A stretch of DNA of 14,994 bases from Accumulibacter sp. Its GTDB lineage: Bacteria > Pseudomonadota > Gammaproteobacteria > Burkholderiales > Rhodocyclaceae. The notes under the pieces are model-generated. The model saw only the letters and a list, made by a program, of their open reading frames with translations. It ran no database searches and was not told the origin of the DNA. Numbering within the stretch: the stretch's first letter is position 1; each line of letters begins with the position of its first letter. A program made the position numbers and the translations under genes. The stretch covers positions 960-15,953 of the forward strand of contig DPSD01000592.1 in NCBI GenBank assembly GCA_003538495.1, in the 5' to 3' direction. Positions 1 through 6,012 of the stretch are shown here, one piece after another.

Positions 1-1284
1 GCGGCGGCGCTGGTCGTCGTGCTGCTGACCTTTCTTGCCGGCGGCGTCTGGATCGGGCTGGCACTGGCGGCGGTCGGCTACGCCGGCATGCTGGCCTTTA
101 CGCCGCGCCCGCCGGGCGACGCGATGGCGGTCACCATCTGGGGGTCAAGCTCGGGCTGGACGCTGACCGCGCTGCCGCTGTTCCTGTGGATGGGTGAAAT
201 ACTTTTTCGCACCCGCCTTTCGGATGACATGTTCAGGGGGCTGTCGCCGTGGCTGGAGCGGCTTCCCGGCCGCCTGCTGCACGCCAACATCATCGGCTGC
301 ACGATTTTTGCCGCGGTCTCGGGGTCGTCGGCGGCGACCTGCGCGACGATCGGCAAGATCACCCTGCCCGAACTGAGTAGGCGCGGCTATCCCGAGCACA
401 TGGCGATCGGCACCCTGGCCGGTGCCGGCACGCTGGGGCTGCTGATTCCGCCGTCGATCATCATGATCGTCTACGGGGTGGCGGCCGAGGTGTCGATCGC
501 CAGGCTGTTCATCGCCGGCGTGATGCCGGCCCTGCTATTGGCTTCGCTGTTCATGGGCTGGGTAGTGCTGTGGGCGCTGCGCCATCCCGAACAGGTGCCG
601 CCGATCGGCGAACGCACGACGCTGGCGCAGAAGCTTGCGGCCTCCCGGAACCTGATCCCGGTGGTGGTGCTGATCGCTGCCGTCCTCGGATCGATCTACG
701 CCGGTGTCGCGACGGCGACCGAGGCCGCCGGCATCGGCGTGGTCGGCAGTCTGATCATCGCGCTGCTCCAGCGCTCGCTGCCCTGGACCAGCTTCCGGGA
801 CAGCCTGATGGGCGCTACCCGCCTGTATTGCATGATCGCGCTGATCCTCTCGGGTTCGTCGTTCCTGACGCTGGCCATGGCTTACATCGGCCTGCCGCGG
901 CAACTGGCCGCCTGGGTCGCTTCGCTCGGACTGGCGCCGGGCCTGCTGCTGCTCGTTCTGGGCGTCCTGTTCATTACCCTGGGCTGCTTTCTCGACGGCA
1001 TTTCAATGGTCGTGCTGACCATGGCGGTGCTGCTGCCGACGGTGACCGCCGCCGGCATCGACCTGATCTGGTTCGGGATCTTTATCGTGCTGGTGGTCGA
1101 AATGGCGCAGATCACACCGCCGGTCGGCTTCAATCTGTTCGTGCTGCAGGGGATGACCGGCCGCCAGATCAGCGAGATCGCGCGCTACGCGATCCCGTAT
1201 TTCGTGCTGATGTGCGTGGCGGTCACGATTACCTACTGGTTTCCGGGGATCGTCACCTGGCTGCCGGCGAAAATGATCCGCTGA
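1..1284 (+). CDS. dctM: TRAP transporter large permease, DctM family (5' partial)
   Basis: This is the large membrane subunit of a TRAP (tripartite ATP-independent periplasmic) transporter, which moves C4-dicarboxylate-like or other organic acids into the cytoplasm using an ion gradient. The frame is open from base 1 and 427 residues are visible, close to the usual DctM length of about 425-440, so probably only a few N-terminal residues are missing; the GTG at 19 is an internal codon. The protein is almost entirely hydrophobic, with about 11-12 membrane segments. Family hallmarks are PPSIIMIVYGVAAEVSIARLF and, near the C-terminus, ITPPVGFNLFVLQG. The stop is TGA at 1282-1284. The small permease (DctQ) and the periplasmic binding protein (DctP) are expected upstream, outside the window. 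The substrate cannot be read from this subunit. The gene is convergent with cheR and unrelated to the EPS locus. The family call is firm. Confidence 0.93.
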   Translation, partial: AAALVVVLLTFLAGGVWIGLALAAVGYAGMLAFTPRPPGDAMAVTIWGSSSGWTLTALPLFLWMGEILFRTRLSDDMFRGLSPWLERLPGRLLHANIIGCTIFAAVSGSSAATCATIGKITLPELSRRGYPEHMAIGTLAGAGTLGLLIPPSIIMIVYGVAAEVSIARLFIAGVMPALLLASLFMGWVVLWALRHPEQVPPIGERTTLAQKLAASRNLIPVVVLIAAVLGSIYAGVATATEAAGIGVVGSLIIALLQRSLPWTSFRDSLMGATRLYCMIALILSGSSFLTLAMAYIGLPRQLAAWVASLGLAPGLLLLVLGVLFITLGCFLDGISMVVLTMAVLLPTVTAAGIDLIWFGIFIVLVVEMAQITPPVGFNLFVLQGMTGRQISEIARYAIPYFVLMCVAVTITYWFPGIVTWLPAKMIR

Positions 1285-1288
1285 AAGC

Positions 1289-1343
1289 CCCTGCACAGGC
1301 CGCAGGGTCGCTATTGCGCCGAGCCACGGCGAGCGTCGCTCGC
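1289..1343. terminator. Possible bidirectional terminator between dctM and cheR
   Basis: The 64-bp gap between the convergent dctM and cheR stops holds two inverted repeats. CCCTGC at 1289-1294 pairs with GCAGGG at 1302-1307 across a 7-base loop. GCGAGCG at 1329-1335 is the exact complement of CGCTCGC at 1337-1343 and sits 5 bp past the cheR stop. Neither is followed by a clear T-tract on either strand, so canonical intrinsic termination is not proven. Their position between two converging genes is the main argument for the call. Confidence 0.3.
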
Positions 1344-1348
1344 GGCAT

Positions 1349-2164
1349 TCACTCCGGCTTCCGGTAGATCGTCGGTCGTACCTGCGCCAGCCGATCGCTG
1401 ATCCCATGCAGCGACTCCGAATGGCCAACGATCAGGTAGCCGCCGGGGAGCAGCCGCGGCAGCAGATTGGCGACCACCTTGCGCTTGGTTTCGCCATCGA
1501 AATAGATCATTACGTTGCGCAGGAAGATGACTTCGAAAGAGCCGATTCCGGGATCGATCACTTGCGTCAGATTGACCTGAGCAAAGCGCACCTGCTGGCG
1601 AATCTTCGGCGCAATCAGGAAGTTTCCCGGGCCGGCAGCCGCTCCCTGCAGGCAGTACTTGCGCAGGCACGCTTCAGGAATTCCTTCATTGCGCTGCAGC
1701 GGGTAGAGGCCGGCCCGCGCCCTGGCCAGGACCTGGGTGCTGATGTCGGACCCGAAAACCTCCCAGGTGGTATGCGGCAGTCTTTCGGCGAGCAGCATCG
1801 CGATGCTGTAGGCCTCTTCGCCGCTTGAGCTGGCGGCGCTCCAGATACGAACGTTGCCGCCCGGCCGCCGGGTCGGCAGGATTTCGTCGCGCAGGAAGTC
1901 GAAGTGCCTGGATTCACGAAAGAAGTAGGTCTCGTTGGTGGTCAGCAGATCGATCATTGTCTGAACTTCATCGGGGTGCTGGCCGCTGGTGAGCTGGCGG
2001 TAATACTGGCCGAAGCTGTCGAGCTGGCGTTCCCGGAGGCGGCGCTGCAGGCGGCCGACCAGCAGCACCTTCTTGCTGTCGGCCAGATTGATGCCCGCGA
2101 GCTTGTGGATCAGGCGCTGAAACAGGAGAAACTCCTGGTCGCTAATGATCGCCTGCTCGATCAT
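1349..2164 (-). CDS. cheR: CheR-type protein-glutamate O-methyltransferase
   Basis: This enzyme transfers methyl groups from S-adenosylmethionine to glutamates of chemoreceptors in the cytoplasm, setting adaptation of a chemosensory pathway. The protein is 271 residues, as for classical CheR. Residues 1-70 form the small helical CheR N-domain. TNETYFFRESRHF (76-88), the SAM-binding segment RIWSAASSSGEEAYSIAM (106-123), VFGSDIS (136-142), VIFLRNVMIYFD (212-223) and LLPGGYLIVGHSES (238-251) are CheR signatures. I chose ATG at 2164 because the conserved domain begins right after it; a GTG at 2224 would add 20 residues of non-conserved, Arg-rich sequence. No cheA, cheB, cheW or receptor gene is adjacent, so it is an orphan here. 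It could serve a chemosensory pathway controlling motility, pili or EPS, but divergence from the EPS operon is only suggestive. The family is certain; its partner receptors are unknown. Confidence 0.92.
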   Translation of the reverse strand: MIEQAIISDQEFLLFQRLIHKLAGINLADSKKVLLVGRLQRRLRERQLDSFGQYYRQLTSGQHPDEVQTMIDLLTTNETYFFRESRHFDFLRDEILPTRRPGGNVRIWSAASSSGEEAYSIAMLLAERLPHTTWEVFGSDISTQVLARARAGLYPLQRNEGIPEACLRKYCLQGAAAGPGNFLIAPKIRQQVRFAQVNLTQVIDPGIGSFEVIFLRNVMIYFDGETKRKVVANLLPRLLPGGYLIVGHSESLHGISDRLAQVRPTIYRKPE

Positions 2165-2256
2165 CGCGGGCCCAGCACGCGCTTCACCGCGGCTGGTCGC
2201 CAGGCGATGACCACAGGCAAGCACGCGGCATTGTTGTTCTCACGATATATCAGCAT
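2161..2256 (-). CDS. Possible 31-residue leader ORF upstream of cheR
   Basis: A short minus-strand ORF begins with ATG at 2256, reads MLIYRENNNAACLPV at its start, and ends with a TGA at 2163-2161 that overlaps the cheR ATG as ATGA. A GAGGAG Shine-Dalgarno-like run lies 11 bases upstream of its ATG, while the cheR ATG itself has no good ribosome site. That arrangement fits a coupled leader peptide. No homology is recognised. It competes with a promoter reading in which TATAAC at 2262-2257 is a -10 element: transcription would then begin inside this ORF and it would not be made. Low confidence. Confidence 0.25.
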   Translation of the reverse strand: MLIYRENNNAACLPVVIAWRPAAVKRVLGPR

Positions 2257-2286
2257 GTTATAGAATGCTCCTCGGTCGCCGGTGAA
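2257..2286 (-). promoter_or_regulatory. Candidate sigma-70 promoter for cheR
   Basis: On the minus strand TTCACC (2286-2281) and TATAAC (2262-2257) are separated by 18 bp, an acceptable -35/-10 pair. This would start transcription near 2250, about 86 bases before the cheR ATG at 2164. The -10 matches consensus at five of six positions and the -35 at four of six. It is a motif match only, and it excludes translation of the leader ORF that begins at 2256. Confidence 0.25.
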
Positions 2287-2597
2287 GTCGGGCTAAAGAA
2301 ACTTGGCGAAGTGTGCGTTATTTCTCCTGTCCGACACAATGAAGCCGGTATTCTGCACTTGTTGATCAGCCGCGCGACGGTGATCAGGAAGCAGGGCCGG
2401 TAGTCTTCCGGGAAGCGAGGCCGACGCCGGTGCGATGCCAGGAGGGTGCTGGAAGGGCGTCCGGCGCGCCCGCACCATCCGGCCGCTCGCTGCGACCGGC
2501 GTGCGGCTTCGGCGATTCGGCGATTCGGGGGGTCGTTGGCGCCGTTCGTTGCCGCCGCCGGCGAGCTGTTGCCGCAAAGAGGTGAGTCTTGAACGAA

Positions 2598-2732
2598 ATG
2601 AGCGAATTGGCCGGCCGGGAGCGTCACTTTCGCCTTCAGGGACAATTCAACTATACTGTGGCGCGCTTCACGATACCCGTCAGCGCAATGTCTTGGGGAT
2701 TTGCCGCAACCCGTTTCCAGGCCGGCGACTAA
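2598..2732 (+). CDS. Possible 44-residue small ORF just upstream of epsE
   Basis: ATG at 2598 opens 44 codons, beginning MSELAGRERHFRLQG, ending in TAA at 2730-2732, one base before the epsE ribosome site. An AGAGGTGA sequence (2578-2585) could serve as ribosome site, though it is 12 bases away; a TTG at 2589 lies closer. Third-position GC is near 63%, lower than in the neighbouring EPS genes, which argues against a conserved coding sequence. No family is recognised. If TATACT at 2652-2657 is the operon's -10 box, this ORF is not translated from that transcript. Treat as speculative. Confidence 0.18.
   Translation: MSELAGRERHFRLQGQFNYTVARFTIPVSAMSWGFAATRFQAGD
2628..2657 (+). promoter_or_regulatory. 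Candidate promoter of the EPS operon
   Basis: TATACT at 2652-2657 matches five of six bases of the sigma-70 -10 element and lies about 90 bp before the epsE ATG. The -35 region at the right spacing (TTTCGC, 2628-2633, 18-bp spacer) is poor, so an activator would probably be needed if this is the promoter. It is the best -10 in the plus-strand half of the divergent region. No sigma-54 motif was found here. Confidence 0.25.
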
Positions 2733-2733
2733 A

Positions 2734-2739
2734 AAGGAG
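2734..2739 (+). promoter_or_regulatory. Strong ribosome binding site fixing the epsE start
   Basis: AAGGAG at 2734-2739 lies 6 bases before the ATG at 2746, the best Shine-Dalgarno match in the locus. It decides the epsE start in favour of ATG 2746 over an in-frame TTG at 2701, which would add 15 residues ahead of the lipoprotein signal. Confidence 0.75.
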
Positions 2740-2745
2740 AGGATC

Positions 2746-3375
2746 ATGCTTACACGCCTGCACCATGTTATCGGCGCCGCGTTTCGTTGGGTTGTGCTCG
2801 GCGCGCTGGGCGCGCTTGTCGTGGGTTGCGCATCATCCTATCCACCGGCGCCGGTTGCCGCCGCTTCGCCCGACTACCGCTACATCATCGGGCCTGGCGA
2901 CAACGTGAATATCATCGTCTGGCGCAACCCCGAGCTTTCGATGGCGGTTCCGGTTCGTCCGGATGGCTTGATCGCCGGACCGCTGATCGAGGACATGCAG
3001 GCGATGGGCAAGACGCCGACGATGCTGGCGCGCGACATGGAAAAAGCGCTGGGCACGTTCATCCGGGATCCGGTGGTGACGGTCGTGGTGAATACCTTTA
3101 TCGGCAGTCAGAGCGAGCAGATTCGGGTGATCGGCGAGGCATCGAAACCGCAGGCGCTGCCCTACCGGCAGAAGATGACCTTGCTCGACGTGATGATTTC
3201 GGTCGGGGGGCTGACCGATTTTGCCGACGGCAATGGCGCGACGCTGGTGCGCGCGTCTGATGACAACAAACAGTACAGCGTTCGCCTGAACGATCTGATC
3301 CGGCGCGGTGACGTGAGCGCCAACGTCGACGTCAAGCCGGGCGACGTGCTGATCATTCCGCAAAGCTGGTTCTGA
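2746..3375 (+). CDS. epsE: XrtA-associated polysaccharide export lipoprotein (Wza/EpsE type)
   Basis: This outer-membrane lipoprotein of the polysaccharide export (OPX/Wza) family is expected to form the export channel for the EPS. The 209-residue product from ATG 2746 begins with a lipoprotein signal: basic n-region, hydrophobic core and lipobox LVVGC, with Cys28 the lipidated residue. Residues about 44-122 are the poly_export domain, starting YIIGPGDNVNIIVW and including VPVRPDGLI. Residues about 125-205 form one SLBB domain (IRVIGEASKPQALPY, LLDVMISVGGLTDFA, VKPGDVLIIP). It is shorter than E. coli Wza (about 380) and lacks the Wza C-terminal outer-membrane helix, as is usual for XrtA-linked members, so a separate outer-membrane component is probably needed; the beta-barrel gene downstream is a candidate. 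It is the first gene of the operon and has its strongest ribosome site. The family call is firm; the XrtA association comes from context. Confidence 0.92.
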   Translation: MLTRLHHVIGAAFRWVVLGALGALVVGCASSYPPAPVAAASPDYRYIIGPGDNVNIIVWRNPELSMAVPVRPDGLIAGPLIEDMQAMGKTPTMLARDMEKALGTFIRDPVVTVVVNTFIGSQSEQIRVIGEASKPQALPYRQKMTLLDVMISVGGLTDFADGNGATLVRASDDNKQYSVRLNDLIRRGDVSANVDVKPGDVLIIPQSWF

Positions 3376-3380
3376 TTGGT

Positions 3381-3441
3381 CTGGCGCTAGCGTCAGGATG
3401 CTTCTTCTGCTGTCCGTCGCGTCACAGGAAGTGGTGGACAG
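3381..3441 (+). repeat. Inverted repeats in the epsE-epsF gap
   Basis: The 99-bp gap between epsE and epsF is the largest in the EPS operon. It contains CTGGCGCT/AGCGTCAG (3381-3396), a near-perfect 8-bp palindrome starting 5 bp after the epsE stop, and CTGTCC (3410-3415) facing GGACAG (3436-3441). No T-tract follows, so strong termination is unlikely. These hairpins could stabilise the epsE mRNA end or tune readthrough, giving more exporter than co-polymerase. The inverted repeats are visible; the function is inferred. Confidence 0.35.
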
Positions 3442-3474
3442 TCCTGCAACCGATACCGATAGAGTCTGAATCCG

Positions 3475-5034
3475 ATGGATGAACTGCTTCGACAAGCGAC
3501 AACGATCCTGCGCGGAATGTGGAAACGCCGTTGGCTGGGGGTTGTCGTCGCCTGGGTCGTCGGCGTCGCCAGTGTCGCCGCCGTGCTGGCGATACCCGAC
3601 AAGTACGAGGCATCGGCGCGCATTTTTGTCGACACCCAGTCGATTCTCCGTCCACTGATGACCGGCCTGGTGACCCAGCCCAATCTTGATCAGCAGGTGA
3701 TGATGCTGAGTCGGACGCTGATTACCCGGCCGAATGTCGAGAAGCTGATCCGGATGGCGGACCTTGACCTCAAGATCCAGTCCAAGGCGGAAAAGGACGC
3801 GCTGGCCGAGGAATTGATGGCGTCGCTGAAGATCGCCAACACCACGCGCGACAACATCTACACCATCAACTACCGCGACACGCAGCCCGAGAGCGCCAAA
3901 CGGGTGGTGCAGTCGCTGGTGTCGATCTTCGTCGAGTCCAATCTCGGCGATGCGCGCCGGGACTCGGAATCGGCCCGGAAATTCATCGACGAACAGATCA
4001 CCTCGTATGAACAGAAGCTTGAGGAAGCCGAGGCGCGGCTCAAGGAATTCAAGCTGCGCCACCTGGACACCCAGAGCTCCGAAGGAAAGGACCATTTCGC
4101 CAAGATGACCGAGATGGGCGCGCTGCTTGAGCAGAGCAAGCTCGCCTTGCGCGAGGCCGAGCAGTCCCGCGATGTGCTCAAGCGGCAGATTCTCGGCGAG
4201 GAGCCGTCGCTGCTGCCGGATGCCAGCCAGGAGTCGATGTCGGGGATTTCGATTCCCGAACTCGACGGCCGGCTGGACGTCATGCAGCGCAATCTGGACG
4301 CCATGTTGCAGCGCTTTACCGACAAGCATCCCGACGTCGTCAGCACGCGTCGGCTGATCAAGGATCTTGAGGAAGAGAAGCGCAAGGAGGTCGCCGCCCG
4401 ACGCAAGGCGGCGCTGGCCAGCCCGGCGACTTCGGTGAACAGCAATCCGGTGCACCAGCAACTGCGCATTTCGGTTTCCGAAGCGGAAGCGAATGTTGCC
4501 GCCCTGCGCACCCGCGTCGCCGAGTATCAGTCCCGCTATGACCAGATGAAAGAGGCGGTCAAGATGATGCCTCAGATCGAGGCCGAGTTCGCCCAGCTCA
4601 ACCGCGACTACGATATCAACAAGAAGAACTACGAACAACTGGTGCAGCGGCGCGAATCGGCGAACATGGGGAGCGAGATCAACAACACCGTCGGCGTCGA
4701 TTTCCGCCTGATCGACCCGCCGCGGGTGTCGCCGAAGCCGGTGGCGCCCAACCGTACCCTGTTTCTGCCGTTGACCCTGCTCCTCGCCCTGGCTGCCGGG
4801 GTGGCGGTTACCTTTGCTGCCAGTCAGCTTCGCCCGGTATTTTTCGATTCACGGGCTTTGCGCGAAGCCTGCGGCCTGCCCTTGCTGGGGACGGTGTCGA
4901 TGCTCACCGATGAACTGACGAAGCGCCGCGACAGAAGGGATCTGTTGCGCTTTGCCGCGGCCTGTATCTCGCTGGTCGGCGCCTATGGTGCGGGGCTCCT
5001 GGCCTTGTTCCTTTTTTCCGTCCGTACTGCCTGA
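3475..5034 (+). CDS. epsF: XrtA-associated polysaccharide chain-length determinant (Wzz/GNVR)
   Basis: This inner-membrane polysaccharide co-polymerase sets polymer length and links the kinase to export. It has 519 residues, the usual size for the XrtA-associated chain-length family. A first membrane segment lies at about 21-40 after a short cytoplasmic start. The periplasmic Wzz domain follows (ASARIFVDTQSILRPL). Long charged heptad-rich stretches at about 160-250 and 290-400 should form coiled coils. The GNVR-like segment YDINKKNYEQLVQRRESA precedes the proline-rich motif IDPPRVSPKPVAPNR and a second membrane helix (about 425-448). A further hydrophobic helix closes the protein (about 490-516). 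No kinase domain is fused; the kinase is the next gene, nine bases downstream, unlike Wzc. The start is ATG 3475 with only a weak ribosome site (GATAGAG). Family is certain. Confidence 0.92.
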   Translation: MDELLRQATTILRGMWKRRWLGVVVAWVVGVASVAAVLAIPDKYEASARIFVDTQSILRPLMTGLVTQPNLDQQVMMLSRTLITRPNVEKLIRMADLDLKIQSKAEKDALAEELMASLKIANTTRDNIYTINYRDTQPESAKRVVQSLVSIFVESNLGDARRDSESARKFIDEQITSYEQKLEEAEARLKEFKLRHLDTQSSEGKDHFAKMTEMGALLEQSKLALREAEQSRDVLKRQILGEEPSLLPDASQESMSGISIPELDGRLDVMQRNLDAMLQRFTDKHPDVVSTRRLIKDLEEEKRKEVAARRKAALASPATSVNSNPVHQQLRISVSEAEANVAALRTRVAEYQSRYDQMKEAVKMMPQIEAEFAQLNRDYDINKKNYEQLVQRRESANMGSEINNTVGVDFRLIDPPRVSPKPVAPNRTLFLPLTLLLALAAGVAVTFAASQLRPVFFDSRALREACGLPLLGTVSMLTDELTKRRDRRDLLRFAAACISLVGAYGAGLLALFLFSVRTA

Positions 5035-5043
5035 GGAAAAGAG

Positions 5044-6012
5044 ATGAGCCTCATCGAACAAGCCGCGAAGCGTCTGGCACAACTGCGCCGGGCGGGTGTG
5101 GATGTCCCCGGTTCGGTTGTCGCCGACGGCGAGTCGGCGCCTGCCGAAGTGACGCCCGATTTCCCTCACCCGTCCGCCTTGGCAGCGGATTTCAAGCGCC
5201 AACGCGCCGTGCTGGCCGGCGACGCCGCACCTCGGGGAGCGCCGGCGCCAGTATCTCGCCGGATCGAACTGGACCTCAACGCGCTCACCGTCAGCGGCCT
5301 GATCAGTCCGGATGCTCCGCGCTCGCAGCTTGCCGATCAATACCGGGTGATCAAGCGGCCGTTGATCGCCAACGCCATGGGCAAGGGCGCGACACAGATC
5401 AGGCGTGGCAACCTGATCATGGTGACCAGCGCGTTGTCTGGCGAGGGCAAGACGTTTACGGCGATCAATCTGGCGATGAGCATCGCCATGGAACTGGACA
5501 ACACGGTGATGCTGGTTGATGCCGATGTGCCCAAGCCGTCGGTGCTCAAGATGCTCGGTTTGCCGCCGTCGCGCGGCCTGCTCGATGTGATCACCGACGA
5601 CTCGGTCGAGCTCTCGCAGGTTCTGCTGAAAACCAACGTCGAAACACTCAGCATTCTGCCGAGCGGCACGCAGCACCCGCGCGCGACCGAACTGCTGGCC
5701 AGCGACGCGATGGTCGGCCTGCTCGAAGAGATGGCCAACCGTTATCCCGACCGGATCATCATCTTTGACTCGCCGCCGCTGCTGATGACCACCGAGGCGC
5801 GCGCATTGGCGACCCACATGGGACAGGTAGTGGTCGTGGTGAAGGCTGAGAGCACGGTTCGCAGTGACCTCAAGCACGCCCTGGCAGCCATTGAATCGTG
5901 CCCGGTTAAGCTGATGTTGCTCAACCAGGCGAGAGCCAGCACCCAGGATGGATACGGGTATGGATACGGGTACGGTTATGGTAACTATGGTTATGGCTCA
6001 GATGGTGTTTGA
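5044..6012 (+). CDS. epsG: XrtA-associated tyrosine-protein autokinase (BY-kinase)
   Basis: This cytoplasmic bacterial tyrosine kinase autophosphorylates a tyrosine-rich tail and, with EpsF, cycles polymer assembly. The 322-residue protein shows Walker A SALSGEGKT (129-137), Walker A' VMLVDAD (155-161) and Walker B IIIFDSPP (238-245), the BY-kinase set. The C-terminus (303-322) carries seven tyrosines in a Gly-Tyr repeat, the predicted phosphorylation cluster. Residues 1-90 are a poorly conserved, Ala/Pro-rich leader; the XrtA-associated kinases lack the membrane part of Wzc. AGGA at 5034-5037 gives a good ribosome site 6 bases from ATG 5044. The 3' end overlaps the next gene by 11 bases if that gene starts at 6002. 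A cognate low-molecular-weight phosphatase (Wzb type) is not in the window. The family call is secure. Confidence 0.93.
   Translation: MSLIEQAAKRLAQLRRAGVDVPGSVVADGESAPAEVTPDFPHPSALAADFKRQRAVLAGDAAPRGAPAPVSRRIELDLNALTVSGLISPDAPRSQLADQYRVIKRPLIANAMGKGATQIRRGNLIMVTSALSGEGKTFTAINLAMSIAMELDNTVMLVDADVPKPSVLKMLGLPPSRGLLDVITDDSVELSQVLLKTNVETLSILPSGTQHPRATELLASDAMVGLLEEMANRYPDRIIIFDSPPLLMTTEARALATHMGQVVVVVKAESTVRSDLKHALAAIESCPVKLMLLNQARASTQDGYGYGYGYGYGNYGYGSDGV
5950..5998 (+). repeat. TAYGGN hexanucleotide repeat encoding the kinase Tyr-Gly tail
   Basis: The kinase 3' end consists of near-tandem hexamers of the form TAYGGN: five consecutive Tyr-Gly units (Tyr304, 306, 308, 310, 312), one Asn interruption, then Tyr315 and Tyr317. 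A 12-base unit GGATACGGGTAT appears almost twice in succession at the start (5950-5966). Because the unit is six bases, gain or loss by slippage would change the number of tyrosines without a frameshift in either the kinase or the overlapping frame. The overlapping frame reads as Met/Gly/Thr-rich sequence and supplies several ATG codons ahead of the next gene. Confidence 0.8.

Larger units (their letters stand above)
2257..2745. other. Divergent intergenic region between cheR and the EPS operon
   Basis: This 489-bp stretch separates two divergent transcription units and should contain their promoters and any operators. I see no conserved protein in any frame; longer open frames here have random-looking composition. 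Visible elements are two TGATCAG copies (2363-2369 and 2381-2387), an 11-bp palindrome CTTCCGGGAAG (2405-2415), a tandem copy of CGGCGATT (2510-2525), a TATACT -10-like box (2652-2657) and a 44-codon ORF (2598-2732). I found no sigma-54 -24/-12 pair near the operon. A riboswitch fold or small RNA cannot be excluded by eye. Confidence 0.55.

Noticed and set aside
2510..2528. Tandem CGGCGATT as a CRISPR or larger repeat array
   Set aside because: Only two 8-bp copies and no spacers; no array structure exists anywhere in the window.
2625..2730. Sigma-54 promoter before the EPS operon (TGGCGCG at about 2660 and TTGGGGATTTGCC near 2693)
   Set aside because: Neither has GG and GC dinucleotides at the required -24/-12 spacing.
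2701..2745. TTG at 2701 as an upstream start of epsE
   Set aside because: ATG 2746 has an excellent ribosome site and gives a proper lipoprotein signal; the longer form would put 15 extra residues before it.
2833..4638. 601-codon open frame on the minus strand opposite epsE and epsF
   Set aside because: It spans two well-supported plus-strand genes and the gap between them, and its translation is His/Arg/Leu-rich without recognisable motifs. This is a codon-position artefact of GC-rich genes.
4849..5877. 342-codon minus-strand open frame opposite epsG, and similar long frames opposite the barrel, wecB and deacetylase genes
   Set aside because: All lie antisense to genes with intact catalytic motifs and show shadow composition with no family signature.
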